Shown: piece by piece, positions 1 through 6,586 of the stretch | How the letters are laid out: the number at the start of each line of letters is the position of its first letter | How positions within the stretch are numbered: position 1 is the stretch's first letter | Source: an uncultured Clostridia bacterium | GTDB taxonomy: Bacteria > Bacillota > Clostridia > UBA1381 | DNA length: 7,973 nt | Assembly: GCA_905236685.1 (NCBI GenBank) | Contig: CAJOPD010000018.1 | Location: forward strand, 1-7,973 | Direction: 5' to 3' | Notes under the pieces: model-generated | What the model was told of the DNA's origin: nothing | The model's database searches: none | Seen by the model: only the letters and a program-made list of their open reading frames with translations | Program-made: the position numbers and the translations under genes

Positions 1-611
1 CGGGATTTCATAGAATCCGCCGTTTCAATTGCGTCCTCCAAAACCCAGGTAAGCATTGCCGACACGGCGGTAAGCCCGTTCTTTGCCCTTTTTACAAGAT
101 TTCCCGAATATGCATCTCTCCCCGCCGCCTTCTGCACCTTGATAATTTCTTTAAACTGCCTTATAAATTTAGGCACGGCACGGAGCGCCATTGAAAAAAC
201 AAGCGATATTGAAGGCGAAATTTTGCCGAAAAGGTATATGATTTTGTCGCTAGTCATAACCTCATTGAAACAGGAAAAGTACAAAATCATTGAAAGCACC
301 ATTGCTGACGCGATAAGTCCGAAACAGACCGATTCAAGCGTCAGCGGGTTGCCGCTCGGCAAATACGCAAGTATTGTCACGCCTCTGTGGTTAAACGCAG
401 GGTTAATCAGCGCCATTCCGACGAACAGCACGGGCATAATCAGGAGGTTTTTTAAAAATGCGTCCCTGCCCTTTAAAACCGCCGAATATGTAAATGCCGC
501 CAAAAACGCAACCGATACGGAAATCGGATTTAGGCTGAGGCAGGTAAATACAATGACGCAGACAAAGTACAAAAATGCAACTGTCGGGTGATAATTACAG
601 AATTCTCGCAT
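1..611 (-). CDS. ECF transporter transmembrane (T) component, EcfT/CbiQ-like, 3' end outside window
   Basis: Open frame from ATG at 611-609 to the window edge: 203 whole codons and no stop, so the C-terminus is missing. It is recognised as the membrane-spanning coupling subunit that links substrate-binding S components to two ABC ATPases in energy-coupling-factor importers. Visible signs are the N-terminal HPTVAFLYF (residues 8-16), typical of the family, and hydrophobic helices around 11-25, 30-46, 54-70 and 95-113. After these comes a basic, amphipathic cytoplasmic part (144-203) with QKAAGRD near 160-166 and DSMKSR at 199-204, just where EcfT proteins carry their second Ala-Arg-Gly-type coupling motif. 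The start is fixed by GGAGGG at 616-621, inside the end of the preceding gene. That gene's TGA (613-615) lies one base from this ATG, so translation is probably coupled. The B12 riboswitch points to a corrinoid substrate; cobalt (CbiQ) is the alternative. The ATPase and S-component genes would be expected left of the window. Confidence 0.88.
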   Translation of the reverse strand, partial: MREFCNYHPTVAFLYFVCVIVFTCLSLNPISVSVAFLAAFTYSAVLKGRDAFLKNLLIMPVLFVGMALINPAFNHRGVTILAYLPSGNPLTLESVCFGLIASAMVLSMILYFSCFNEVMTSDKIIYLFGKISPSISLVFSMALRAVPKFIRQFKEIIKVQKAAGRDAYSGNLVKRAKNGLTAVSAMLTWVLEDAIETADSMKS

Positions 612-612
612 A

Positions 613-1275
613 TCACCCTCCGTTATTTGATGTGTAGCTGTTTCCTACATCTTTTCCCAAATCACAGGTATAGACAAACTCTATCCTGTCGCCGTTTTTT
701 AAAATATATCTTGAACAGCCGAAATTTGGGAATTCGCCGTTTACCTTATACATCCAGCCCGACAGTTCCCCTGCGTCAAATTCGTAAATGTTCCCTATGC
801 CCTCAATATACACGCTTTTATATACGGGCGTATTCACAAATTCAAGATGGATTTTATTCTCTTTCATCTCGCGCAACAGAACATCAAAAACGCTTTCCCC
901 TCCATTAAATTCCACCTGCGTCTGCGGAAAAATCACACCGTTTCCGACAAGACCGCGCTTTTCTTCATCTAAGCGGGATATGTCGTTTGCAAGAGTATCG
1001 CATCTTACCGACAGGGTACAGTAAAGCTCTTTTTTCTCCTCCGCCTGCGCCTCTTTTTCATACTCCTGCGGTTTTTGAGGAATATCTTCCTCTGTTTTTT
1101 GTTCCTCTATGGCGGGCTCCTCTTTTACCTCTGCCACCGTTTGCTCCGTCTGCTGTATCTTTTCGCCATTTTCCAATGTGGGCGTTTTACCCGTCATATT
1201 AAAGGCGGCTATAAGCGCCAAAATAACAGCAAAAGTTGAGAGCATTTTGACTTTATTCCGCTTTAAAAAATTCAT
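613..1275 (-). CDS. Membrane-tethered DUF4430 (transcobalamin C-terminal-like) protein
   Basis: 220 residues. Residues 1-10 are basic (MNFLKRNKVK) and 11-26 are hydrophobic with no lipobox cysteine or clear cleavage site, so an uncleaved N-terminal membrane anchor with the rest outside is the best reading. Residues 34-83 are a Glu/Gln/Lys-rich, probably unstructured spacer. Residues 85-207 form a DUF4430 domain: it opens with YCTLSVRCDTL (85-95), then GESVFDVLL (126-134), SGWMYKVNG (172-180) and KNGDRIEFVY (193-202), the Trp/Asn and Gly-Asp hallmarks of the family. In animal intrinsic factor and transcobalamin a related small beta domain closes over B12 bound on an alpha/alpha barrel. This protein has no barrel, but the gene just upstream encodes one. 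The start overlaps that gene's stop as ATGA, with GGAG five bases before the ATG. Inferred role: membrane-proximal corrinoid-binding partner that hands ligand to the ECF transporter encoded next. Direct B12 binding is not proven. Confidence 0.85.
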   Translation of the reverse strand: MNFLKRNKVKMLSTFAVILALIAAFNMTGKTPTLENGEKIQQTEQTVAEVKEEPAIEEQKTEEDIPQKPQEYEKEAQAEEKKELYCTLSVRCDTLANDISRLDEEKRGLVGNGVIFPQTQVEFNGGESVFDVLLREMKENKIHLEFVNTPVYKSVYIEGIGNIYEFDAGELSGWMYKVNGEFPNFGCSRYILKNGDRIEFVYTCDLGKDVGNSYTSNNGG

Positions 1276-2714
1276 AAAATCTCCGCCTTTTCGAGCATAT
1301 TATATACCATTTGTGCGATTTCCGCCCTGTTTAAAACTTTTTTAGGCGCTTTATCCTTCTTTAAAATTCCTGCGGCAAGACAAAAAGCATATGCGTCTCG
1401 CGCCCAGTCCGATATTTCCGATGTTATCTCGGGATATTCTTCAAAATCAGCTTTTATGCCCGATATTTGCGCCGCTCTTTGAAGCATTGCCGCCGCCTCT
1501 TCGCAGGTTATTTCGCCCTGCGGGTTGAACTCAGTATCCGATATTCCGTAAACTATGCCGTTTTTATACGCAACAGCCACATAGGAGTAAAACCAGTCGC
1601 TTTTTGCTACATCGGAAAAACCGCAGTCCGCGTCCTCCGAAAGTCCGAGCGCCTTTACCGCAATAGTTGCAAATTCCGCACGGGTAACACGATTTTCGGG
1701 AGCGAAGATCCTGCCTCCCATTCCGTTTATAATGCCCTTTTCATTCAACGCCAAAATAGCGCCTTCGCTTGCATTTCCCGATATATCGCAAAATTTGTCG
1801 GCGACAAAAATCGTACTCTTGCCCTCTTGCCGTCTTTTAACCGCAGCCAGCGCATAAAGCGCCTGTTCCGTCGCCATAAGATTGCTTTCGCCGCCTGAGG
1901 TATGCGAAAATCCTTCGCCCTTTTTGCAGTACCCAAAAAGAGCGTCAAGCGGTGTCACATCGCTTTTTGAAAATTCTTCTATACCTATGCCGAGCGTTGA
2001 AATCGCCGTCAGCACCTGTGCCGTACTCTCTGCTGTTTCTTCGCCGTAGGTGGAAAATCCGCCGCCTGAATTCTGCATTTTTAAAAGGCAGTCTATACCG
2101 CGGTTTACCGCGTCTTTTACACTTCCTGCGTCAAGATGGCTTGAAAGTGCGGTTAGCGCCATTGCCGTAACATCGCAGTCTGCCGCCGTTTCATTCCTTG
2201 ACAGCGACCAGCCGCCGTCTTCAAGTTCGCTTTCCAGAATTTTTGTTATGTACTTTTCCTTGATTTCGCCGTCTCCATAATTCCCGCTGTCAAGCGCTAT
2301 AAGCGCCCATATGGCGCCGTTTAAGCCCTGACGAGTGACTGCGTCATAATCGCACAGTGGCGCAACAAGATTATATCCCGAAACATTTTCGGGGTCTTTG
2401 CCGATTAGCGTGAGCGCCAGCACAACCCTTGAATACTCGGTATATTTTCTGCTGCTTAGAACTCCTCCCTGCACCTTTACGGTACTTTCTACGCTTTCAT
2501 AATAGGCATCAAGGTATTCCTTTTCCGCTCTTCCGCTTTTATAAAGACCTATTACCGCCCATTCGCCGCCGATTGAGGAAATCTGCGGATTTGGAACTGC
2601 GCTTATGACAAAGTCCGCCGTATCGGAAAGGATTGTGTCTATTTCCGCCTTTTCGGCGCGGACAGGAAAAGCACAGAGAGAAAAAGCGATTAAAACTGAT
2701 AATACTTTTCGCAT
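1272..2714 (-). CDS. Secreted alpha/alpha-barrel (prenyltransferase/squalene-oxidase-repeat-like) protein with three SLH repeats
   Basis: 480 residues. Signal peptide 1-20, with cleavage likely after VRA. Residues about 26-296 are repeated helical hairpins of the terpenoid-cyclase/transcobalamin alpha/alpha-toroid type. The loops recur as DGGWSLS (166-172), GGGFSTYGEETAESTAQ (217-233) and GEGFSHTSGG (266-275), each followed by a helix with an A-L pattern (TAMALTAL, QVLTAI, TEQALYALAA). No DXDD-type cyclase acid motif is seen, so a binding role is more likely than an enzyme. Three SLH repeats lie at about 313-356, 365-408 and 434-477. Their TRAE-type motif is intact only in the first (VTRAEFA); the others read ITCEEAA and LNRAEIA. 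SLH repeats usually hold a protein to secondary cell-wall polymer. The ATG is one base after the 908-residue gene's TAA with no Shine-Dalgarno sequence visible before it, suggesting translation by re-initiation. Inferred role: wall-bound alpha half of a split intrinsic-factor-like corrinoid binder. Confidence 0.85.
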   Translation of the reverse strand: MRKVLSVLIAFSLCAFPVRAEKAEIDTILSDTADFVISAVPNPQISSIGGEWAVIGLYKSGRAEKEYLDAYYESVESTVKVQGGVLSSRKYTEYSRVVLALTLIGKDPENVSGYNLVAPLCDYDAVTRQGLNGAIWALIALDSGNYGDGEIKEKYITKILESELEDGGWSLSRNETAADCDVTAMALTALSSHLDAGSVKDAVNRGIDCLLKMQNSGGGFSTYGEETAESTAQVLTAISTLGIGIEEFSKSDVTPLDALFGYCKKGEGFSHTSGGESNLMATEQALYALAAVKRRQEGKSTIFVADKFCDISGNASEGAILALNEKGIINGMGGRIFAPENRVTRAEFATIAVKALGLSEDADCGFSDVAKSDWFYSYVAVAYKNGIVYGISDTEFNPQGEITCEEAAAMLQRAAQISGIKADFEEYPEITSEISDWARDAYAFCLAAGILKKDKAPKKVLNRAEIAQMVYNMLEKAEIL

Positions 2715-2715
2715 T

Positions 2716-5442
2716 TTACGTGATTGCTTCGCAGTAACGCATTAAAAGCGACGCAATTTGCGCTCTTGTGGCAAAGCCCTTTGGATTTAAGTATCCTGCG
2801 CCTTCTCCGCTTATAAAGCCCTCGGAATTTGCCCACAAAATCGCATTTTGCGCATAGTCCGAAACCTCGCCGAAGTCGTTGAATTCGGCAGTTTCGCCAC
2901 TTTCTTTTGCCTCCGCCTGATTTTTATATTTGGCAAAATTATATAGGATAACCGCCATCTGCTCGCGGGTTATCTCGCTGTCAGGCGCAAAATTATTATC
3001 GCCGACACCGCTTACAATTCCGACCGATGCCGCCCACAAAATTCCGTCTGTATACCACTCGCCGCTTGCTACATCGCCAAAGCTTATGCCTGTTTCGGCT
3101 GCCATTTCACCCGAAAGCCTGAACAGCACGCTCACCAGCATAGCTCTTGTCATTTTTGCGTTCGGCTCAAAGCCCTTGTCTGTACCCGACATAATATTGT
3201 TTTCGTATACAAATTTAACCGCCTCACAATGCCAGTCGTTTTCCTTCACATCGGAAAAGGTATCATTTTGGAAGGTGCGCTTTTCGGGAGTTTCAACTGT
3301 CTCGCCGTCTTCATCATTGTCTGCTTTTTTTGTATCTTCTTTGTCATTATCGTTTTTCTGATAGTTTTCCGAGCCTTGTTCAAGAGTATAATCATCGGTA
3401 TAAAACCACAAAACCGAAGAATTTTTTGTAAGCTCAATATCTTTACAGCCCTTATTTTGATGTTTTCTGTTTACCATAAACATCCAGCCCGAATTGTTGC
3501 CGTGGTCAAACTCTGCAAAGTCGCCTATGCTTGCTATATATCCGTTTCTGTCCTCATATGATATTCCGCTTTCGCTAAGCGCCTTTACCGTGGCGTCATA
3601 AACGGTCTGACCTTTTTCAATCTCTACTGTGGTTTCCGCCAGCGCACTGTATTTTGCGGAATTTGACTTATATGTATATGAATTATTACACTCATTTTTA
3701 TTATGTGCCATTATGCTAACGGTGACGCTTATTTTCTCCTCTTTGGTTTCCTCCGTTTTAGAGGATACAGCGCCTCCGCCGCCTCCGCCGCCGCTTGATA
3801 TTCTTGTTGCATATGCTACATTTTTAGGGTATTGAGAAAAATCAAAGAGTTGTTTCCCCTGCTTTGCGAGTTGCCATTCAATTAGTCCTCGCAATCCTTG
3901 CTCTGTTGACATCCAATTTGGTACGCCACGGTATACAAAGGCGTCAAGCTCTTCCGTTTTAATGCTCATAAGTCCGTCAAGAAGGGATTTACCGTTTTTT
4001 ATTACAGTTTCCGGCTCTACCCCTATTGCTGAAAGTGCCGCTATTGCAAGACCTGTTGATTCGGCGGAATCGAACTCTTCTCCCGTCTCCCAGTCAACGC
4101 TTTGTATTGCTCCGCTGTCACTCTGCTTTTTCTCTATCTCTTCTTTAGCCTTTGAAAGAGCATCTTTTACGGCAGCATTTTCATTGTAGTACGGGGCTAA
4201 CGCCATCATCATAAAGGTTGAAGCGTCAACTCCCCATGTCGAATTCTGCCAATCCTCCTTTTTTTCGATAGCCAAATTTATCAAATCTGCCATCTTCTCG
4301 GGGGTTAGGTACTCTTTCATAGAAATAATCACATAAGGAAGTGTATAAATACTTGTCACGCCGCCTGTTCCGCTGTCTATAAGACCGGAGAGCTTTGACA
4401 CCAAATCAACTTTAACACTTGAACTGTTATAAGTATTTTCTGCGTCATATCCCATTGAACGAAGCGCTATTATTGATTTTGCAAGACTGCCCGCATCTTC
4501 TGTTTTTTCAGCATTTGCAATAATTCTATCAATACATTTTTGCTTATCCCGCTCCGATATTACATTTTTGCTGTCGGGATAAAGTTCAAAGTATCCAGCA
4601 ATATCCGCCAAAAGCCACTCCATCTGCCCGTTTTCCGACAATCCCTCTGAAATTGCTTTTTTTGTGATATTATGAATGATTCTTATTTCGTCAGGTATTG
4701 TCACGCTTACAACGCAGACAGGTGCGGTCAGCGCATTTACGGTGCTTTCCTCCTCTGTAACCGCATTTTTGAGCGTTTTGGTCTTTTTTGCTGAAATAAT
4801 ATATTCTCCGCTTTCGTCGAATGCGAGTGCGCATTTTCCGTTTTCGTCGGTTAAAATATCGGTTTTTGTACCGTTTACGAAAATTTCCGCATTTTCACAC
4901 GGTTTAAACAGCGTTTCCCAGTTCTCGCCGTAGTAGGACTCCAATAATGTCAGTTCGGTTTTATCGCCCGTAACCGATTTTTTGTAAGCGTCAAATTTGG
5001 CATAGCTTTCGGTATCGGGATAGTAATTTTCATAAACGGCAAGGTCGATATAATCGCCGTCATTTACCGCCTGTGTAGGTCCCCACACCGAAACGGCGGC
5101 AAGGTTCATCTGGTATCCGAATTTCCCGCTTGTATCGCCCCATACCTTTGTTACCGACAAGCCCCATTCGCTGTCGGCAGCGGCATAGCCCGCTTCCGCT
5201 CCGCCTTCATAATAAAGCTCGTGCGCTTCTTTAAAAGCATCATCTAAGGTGTAGCTCGACTTGCCTGTAAGCGTAACCTCCGCTTCCGCCACATATTCTC
5301 CGTTTTTGTCCTTTACAATTTCGCCGTACTTGCTTATCGTTATGTACGCCTTTACCGTGTTTTCCGCATAAACCGAGAAATTAAGCAAGCTTAAAATCAT
5401 CGCCATACACAGAAAAATCGAAAGTCCTTTTAGTTTTTTCAT
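2716..5442 (-). CDS. Large SLH-anchored intrinsic-factor-like protein: beta domain, Ig-like domain, alpha/alpha barrel, DUF4430 domain, three SLH repeats
   Basis: 908 residues; signal peptide 1-26 (cut after VYA). Residues 28-140 look like a divergent DUF4430 domain (TLDDAFKEA at 65-73, FGYQMN at 108-113, NDGDYIDLAVYE at 127-138). Residues about 183-250 resemble a carboxypeptidase-regulatory/Ig-like beta sandwich (TDENGKCALAFDESGEYIISA). About 258-540 is an alpha/alpha barrel, with STGLAIAALSAIG (462-474) and STEQGLRGLIEW (512-523) as repeat helices. Seven glycines (551-557) form a hinge before a second DUF4430 domain, 571-683 (GQTVYDATVKAL; SGWMFMVN at 651-658). An acidic spacer (about 686-725) leads to SLH repeats near 726-775, 786-837 and 853-903, whose TRAE-type motifs read TRAM, TREQ and TRAQ. 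Barrel, linker and beta domain follow the order of animal intrinsic factor/transcobalamin. It is the first gene after the cobalamin riboswitch, with AAGGAAGGA before its ATG. Inferred role: cell-wall-attached corrinoid capture. Ligand binding is inference; exported-protein and domain calls are strong. Confidence 0.87.
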   Translation of the reverse strand: MKKLKGLSIFLCMAMILSLLNFSVYAENTVKAYITISKYGEIVKDKNGEYVAEAEVTLTGKSSYTLDDAFKEAHELYYEGGAEAGYAAADSEWGLSVTKVWGDTSGKFGYQMNLAAVSVWGPTQAVNDGDYIDLAVYENYYPDTESYAKFDAYKKSVTGDKTELTLLESYYGENWETLFKPCENAEIFVNGTKTDILTDENGKCALAFDESGEYIISAKKTKTLKNAVTEEESTVNALTAPVCVVSVTIPDEIRIIHNITKKAISEGLSENGQMEWLLADIAGYFELYPDSKNVISERDKQKCIDRIIANAEKTEDAGSLAKSIIALRSMGYDAENTYNSSSVKVDLVSKLSGLIDSGTGGVTSIYTLPYVIISMKEYLTPEKMADLINLAIEKKEDWQNSTWGVDASTFMMMALAPYYNENAAVKDALSKAKEEIEKKQSDSGAIQSVDWETGEEFDSAESTGLAIAALSAIGVEPETVIKNGKSLLDGLMSIKTEELDAFVYRGVPNWMSTEQGLRGLIEWQLAKQGKQLFDFSQYPKNVAYATRISSGGGGGGGAVSSKTEETKEEKISVTVSIMAHNKNECNNSYTYKSNSAKYSALAETTVEIEKGQTVYDATVKALSESGISYEDRNGYIASIGDFAEFDHGNNSGWMFMVNRKHQNKGCKDIELTKNSSVLWFYTDDYTLEQGSENYQKNDNDKEDTKKADNDEDGETVETPEKRTFQNDTFSDVKENDWHCEAVKFVYENNIMSGTDKGFEPNAKMTRAMLVSVLFRLSGEMAAETGISFGDVASGEWYTDGILWAASVGIVSGVGDNNFAPDSEITREQMAVILYNFAKYKNQAEAKESGETAEFNDFGEVSDYAQNAILWANSEGFISGEGAGYLNPKGFATRAQIASLLMRYCEAIT

Positions 5443-5465
5443 TTTTTATCCTTCCTTTTCCCCGC

Positions 5466-5497
5466 AAAAAAACTGCGGCAATTTGTATATGCCACAG
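5466..5497 (-). terminator. Leader terminator of the cobalamin riboswitch (attenuator)
   Basis: In minus-strand RNA, CUGUGGC (5497-5491) pairs with GCCGCAG (5479-5473) over seven pairs, one of them U-G, around an 11-base A/U-rich loop. Seven U follow at once (5472-5466). This is a well-formed intrinsic terminator about 20 bases before the ribosome binding site of the 908-residue gene and downstream of the aptamer, exactly where a transcriptional riboswitch needs one. The expected logic is that B12-bound RNA terminates here. The 5' arm can alternatively pair upstream (5510-5514 with 5495-5499), which would break this stem. Confidence 0.75.
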
Positions 5498-5514
5498 CAG
5501 ATATTCCTGTGCTG
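5495..5514 (-). promoter_or_regulatory. Possible antiterminator hairpin competing with the leader terminator
   Basis: In minus-strand RNA, CAGCA (5514-5510) can pair with UGCUG (5499-5495) around a 10-base loop, extendable by two G-U/U-G pairs. The right arm shares 5495-5497 with the 5' arm of the terminator, so the two helices exclude each other. This is a pairing seen by eye; its stability was not computed, and it is short. Confidence 0.35.
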
Positions 5515-5604
5515 CACAATCCGACCCGCGCCAAACAAAGCCCTGACATTTTTATCAGCGCAAATCTAAATCTGCCGAGCCTATGCAAAAGGCACTTACG
5601 GTTC

Positions 5605-5759
5605 GGCATCAAAGCAGGTCTTCTGACTTGTGCGTATAAGCCCCGTTCCGCCTTCTCAGTTTCCCAATGACCGACTTTCGTCTATGAACAAGGCAAAGCA
5701 CATACAGCGACTGGTATCGTTACGGATTTTCACCGTATTCCCTTTTCACCGATTATGCC
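5605..5759 (-). ncRNA. Cobalamin (B12) riboswitch aptamer
   Basis: Read on the minus strand, the stretch carries the conserved cobalamin-riboswitch blocks in the right order. They are GGGAAUACGGUGAAAAUCC (5742-5724), CCAGUCGCUGUAU close by (about 5713-5701), a GGGAAACUGAGAAGGCGG block (5665-5648) and the hallmark AAGUCAGAAGACCUGC (5629-5614). A closing P1 helix can form between GGCAU (5759-5755) and AUGCC (5609-5605). It lies in the 5' leader of the 908-residue gene, between a promoter and an intrinsic terminator, and should lower expression of the whole downstream operon when adenosyl- or other cobalamins are plentiful. The class (adenosyl- versus aquo/methylcobalamin) cannot be set by eye. 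The exact ends are approximate. Confidence 0.95.
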
Positions 5760-5806
5760 CGTACGGCTTAACCGACACTTTGTGTGCAAATATTAACTTA
5801 TTTACC

Positions 5807-5835
5807 ATTATAAAGCATTTTCGGCGCAAAAACAA
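5807..5835 (-). promoter_or_regulatory. Sigma-70/SigA-type promoter of the B12-regulated operon
   Basis: A perfect -10 hexamer TATAAT lies at 5812-5807 and a TTGTTT -35 (three matches to TTGACA) at 5835-5830, with a 17-base spacer. Transcription would start near 5800, about 40 bases before the riboswitch aptamer, and the spacing fits. It sits just downstream of the terminator that closes the lysis genes, so the B12 operon has its own promoter. Confidence 0.75.
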
Positions 5836-5855
5836 TATAAAATTCAAACATTTTC

Positions 5856-5893
5856 AAAAAAAACAGCCGATAAATCTTTAATTTACCGACTGC
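5856..5893 (-). terminator. Intrinsic terminator of the phage lysis cassette
   Basis: In minus-strand RNA, CAGUCGGUAAAU (5892-5881 side, ending at the loop) pairs with AUUUAUCGGCUG (5875-5864) as a 12-base stem with two G-U/U-G pairs and a five-base loop. Eight U follow (5863-5856). It begins about ten bases after the endolysin stop and separates the phage genes from the B12 operon promoter. Confidence 0.88.
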
Positions 5894-5902
5894 TTTTACT
5901 CT

Positions 5903-6586
5903 TTATTTATAAAGCCCTGCCCTGTCATTTATAACCAAAACGCGCATAAGCGTTTCGGGAAGGTCTAAATCGCTGTCGCTTACGCCCGAATATATGCCCC
6001 TGTCCAAAAGCTTCTGTACTGTCGGTCTTGCCCAGTCGGGAAGCTCCTTCGTATAGTGATATATTCTCTCCTTTGCAAGCGTCAGCTCCTCAACTTGCTT
6101 TACAAGAGCATTAAATTTTCTTTGTTCCTCTACCGTCATTGCATTATTCTCCCAAGTTTTGAAAAAGTTTTCAGGCGTTTTATACTCCGCCTTTAATTTT
6201 GCGGGCGTTACTCCCCAATCGGCAAGCTGAAAATGCGGCAAATCCTTGATTGATTTAAAGTCACCGCCCCAAAACAAGCCAAGCGATTTTCCGATTTTTC
6301 CAATCTTTTCAAAAAATTTGTCGCCATTTTCATACGCTCCGCTTCCGTCATTTCGGTAAAAATCAAAGGCAACGCCCCATTGGTGCATTGATGAATATGA
6401 TGAGCCTTTGGCGTTCGTTACAATACTGCCCTTTTCCGTTCTGCCTTTGGCATAAAGCCTGTCCTGCTCCTCTTTCGTCCTCAAACATTCGCTTATACCT
6501 ATTTTCAAGCCCTGCTTTTCACATTCGGCTTTTAAAGCATACAAAAGGTCTTGCAGTTTCGGGTGCAGCGTATTTATATCACGCAT
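5903..6586 (-). CDS. Phage endolysin: M15-family (VanY/L-Ala-D-Glu-type) zinc peptidase with SLH-like C-terminal segment
   Basis: 227 residues, no signal peptide, as expected for a lysin released through a holin. The catalytic domain (about 1-135) has the M15 motifs SMHQWGVAFDF (66-76), giving zinc ligands H68 and D75, and DLPHFQL (115-121), giving H118 as third ligand with D115 placed as general base. The upstream helix and SECLRTKEEQDRLY (32-45) match the M15C/CwlK-like family, which cuts L-Ala-D-Glu bonds in peptidoglycan stem peptides. Residues 150-175 are a likely short coiled coil. Residues 182-226 (PDWARPTVQKLLDRGIYSG, then R215, R222 and AGLY) resemble one SLH-like helix-loop-helix repeat common at the ends of clostridial phage lysins, and probably bind the wall. 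The ATG overlaps the holin gene by eight bases and has AGGGGA before it. A terminator follows. The family is clear; the exact bond cut is inferred. Confidence 0.9.
   Translation of the reverse strand: MRDINTLHPKLQDLLYALKAECEKQGLKIGISECLRTKEEQDRLYAKGRTEKGSIVTNAKGSSYSSMHQWGVAFDFYRNDGSGAYENGDKFFEKIGKIGKSLGLFWGGDFKSIKDLPHFQLADWGVTPAKLKAEYKTPENFFKTWENNAMTVEEQRKFNALVKQVEELTLAKERIYHYTKELPDWARPTVQKLLDRGIYSGVSDSDLDLPETLMRVLVINDRAGLYK

Noticed and set aside
139..591. Plus-strand open frame of 150 codons
   Set aside because: It is antisense to the EcfT-like gene, has no family features, and its product shows no sensible hydrophobic pattern, whereas the minus strand encodes a clear transporter subunit.
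1467..1898. Plus-strand open frame of 143 codons
   Set aside because: Shadow of the 480-residue SLH protein gene; no recognisable domain or ribosome binding site.
1272..2714. Reading the alpha/alpha-barrel protein as a terpene cyclase or prenyltransferase
   Set aside because: No DXDD or metal-binding motif seen, the protein is secreted and SLH-anchored, and the operon context points to ligand binding.
2930..3561. Two overlapping plus-strand open frames
   Set aside because: Antisense to the SLH and DUF4430 parts of the 908-residue gene; Ser-rich low-complexity products typical of shadow frames.
3769..3798. GC-rich triplet-like repeat in the 908-residue gene
   Set aside because: It simply encodes a seven-glycine linker with mixed GGC/GGA codons between the barrel and the beta domain; not a separate repeat element.
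5630..5881. Plus-strand open frame of 83 codons
   Set aside because: It covers the riboswitch and the promoter on the opposite strand; the conserved RNA blocks explain the sequence.
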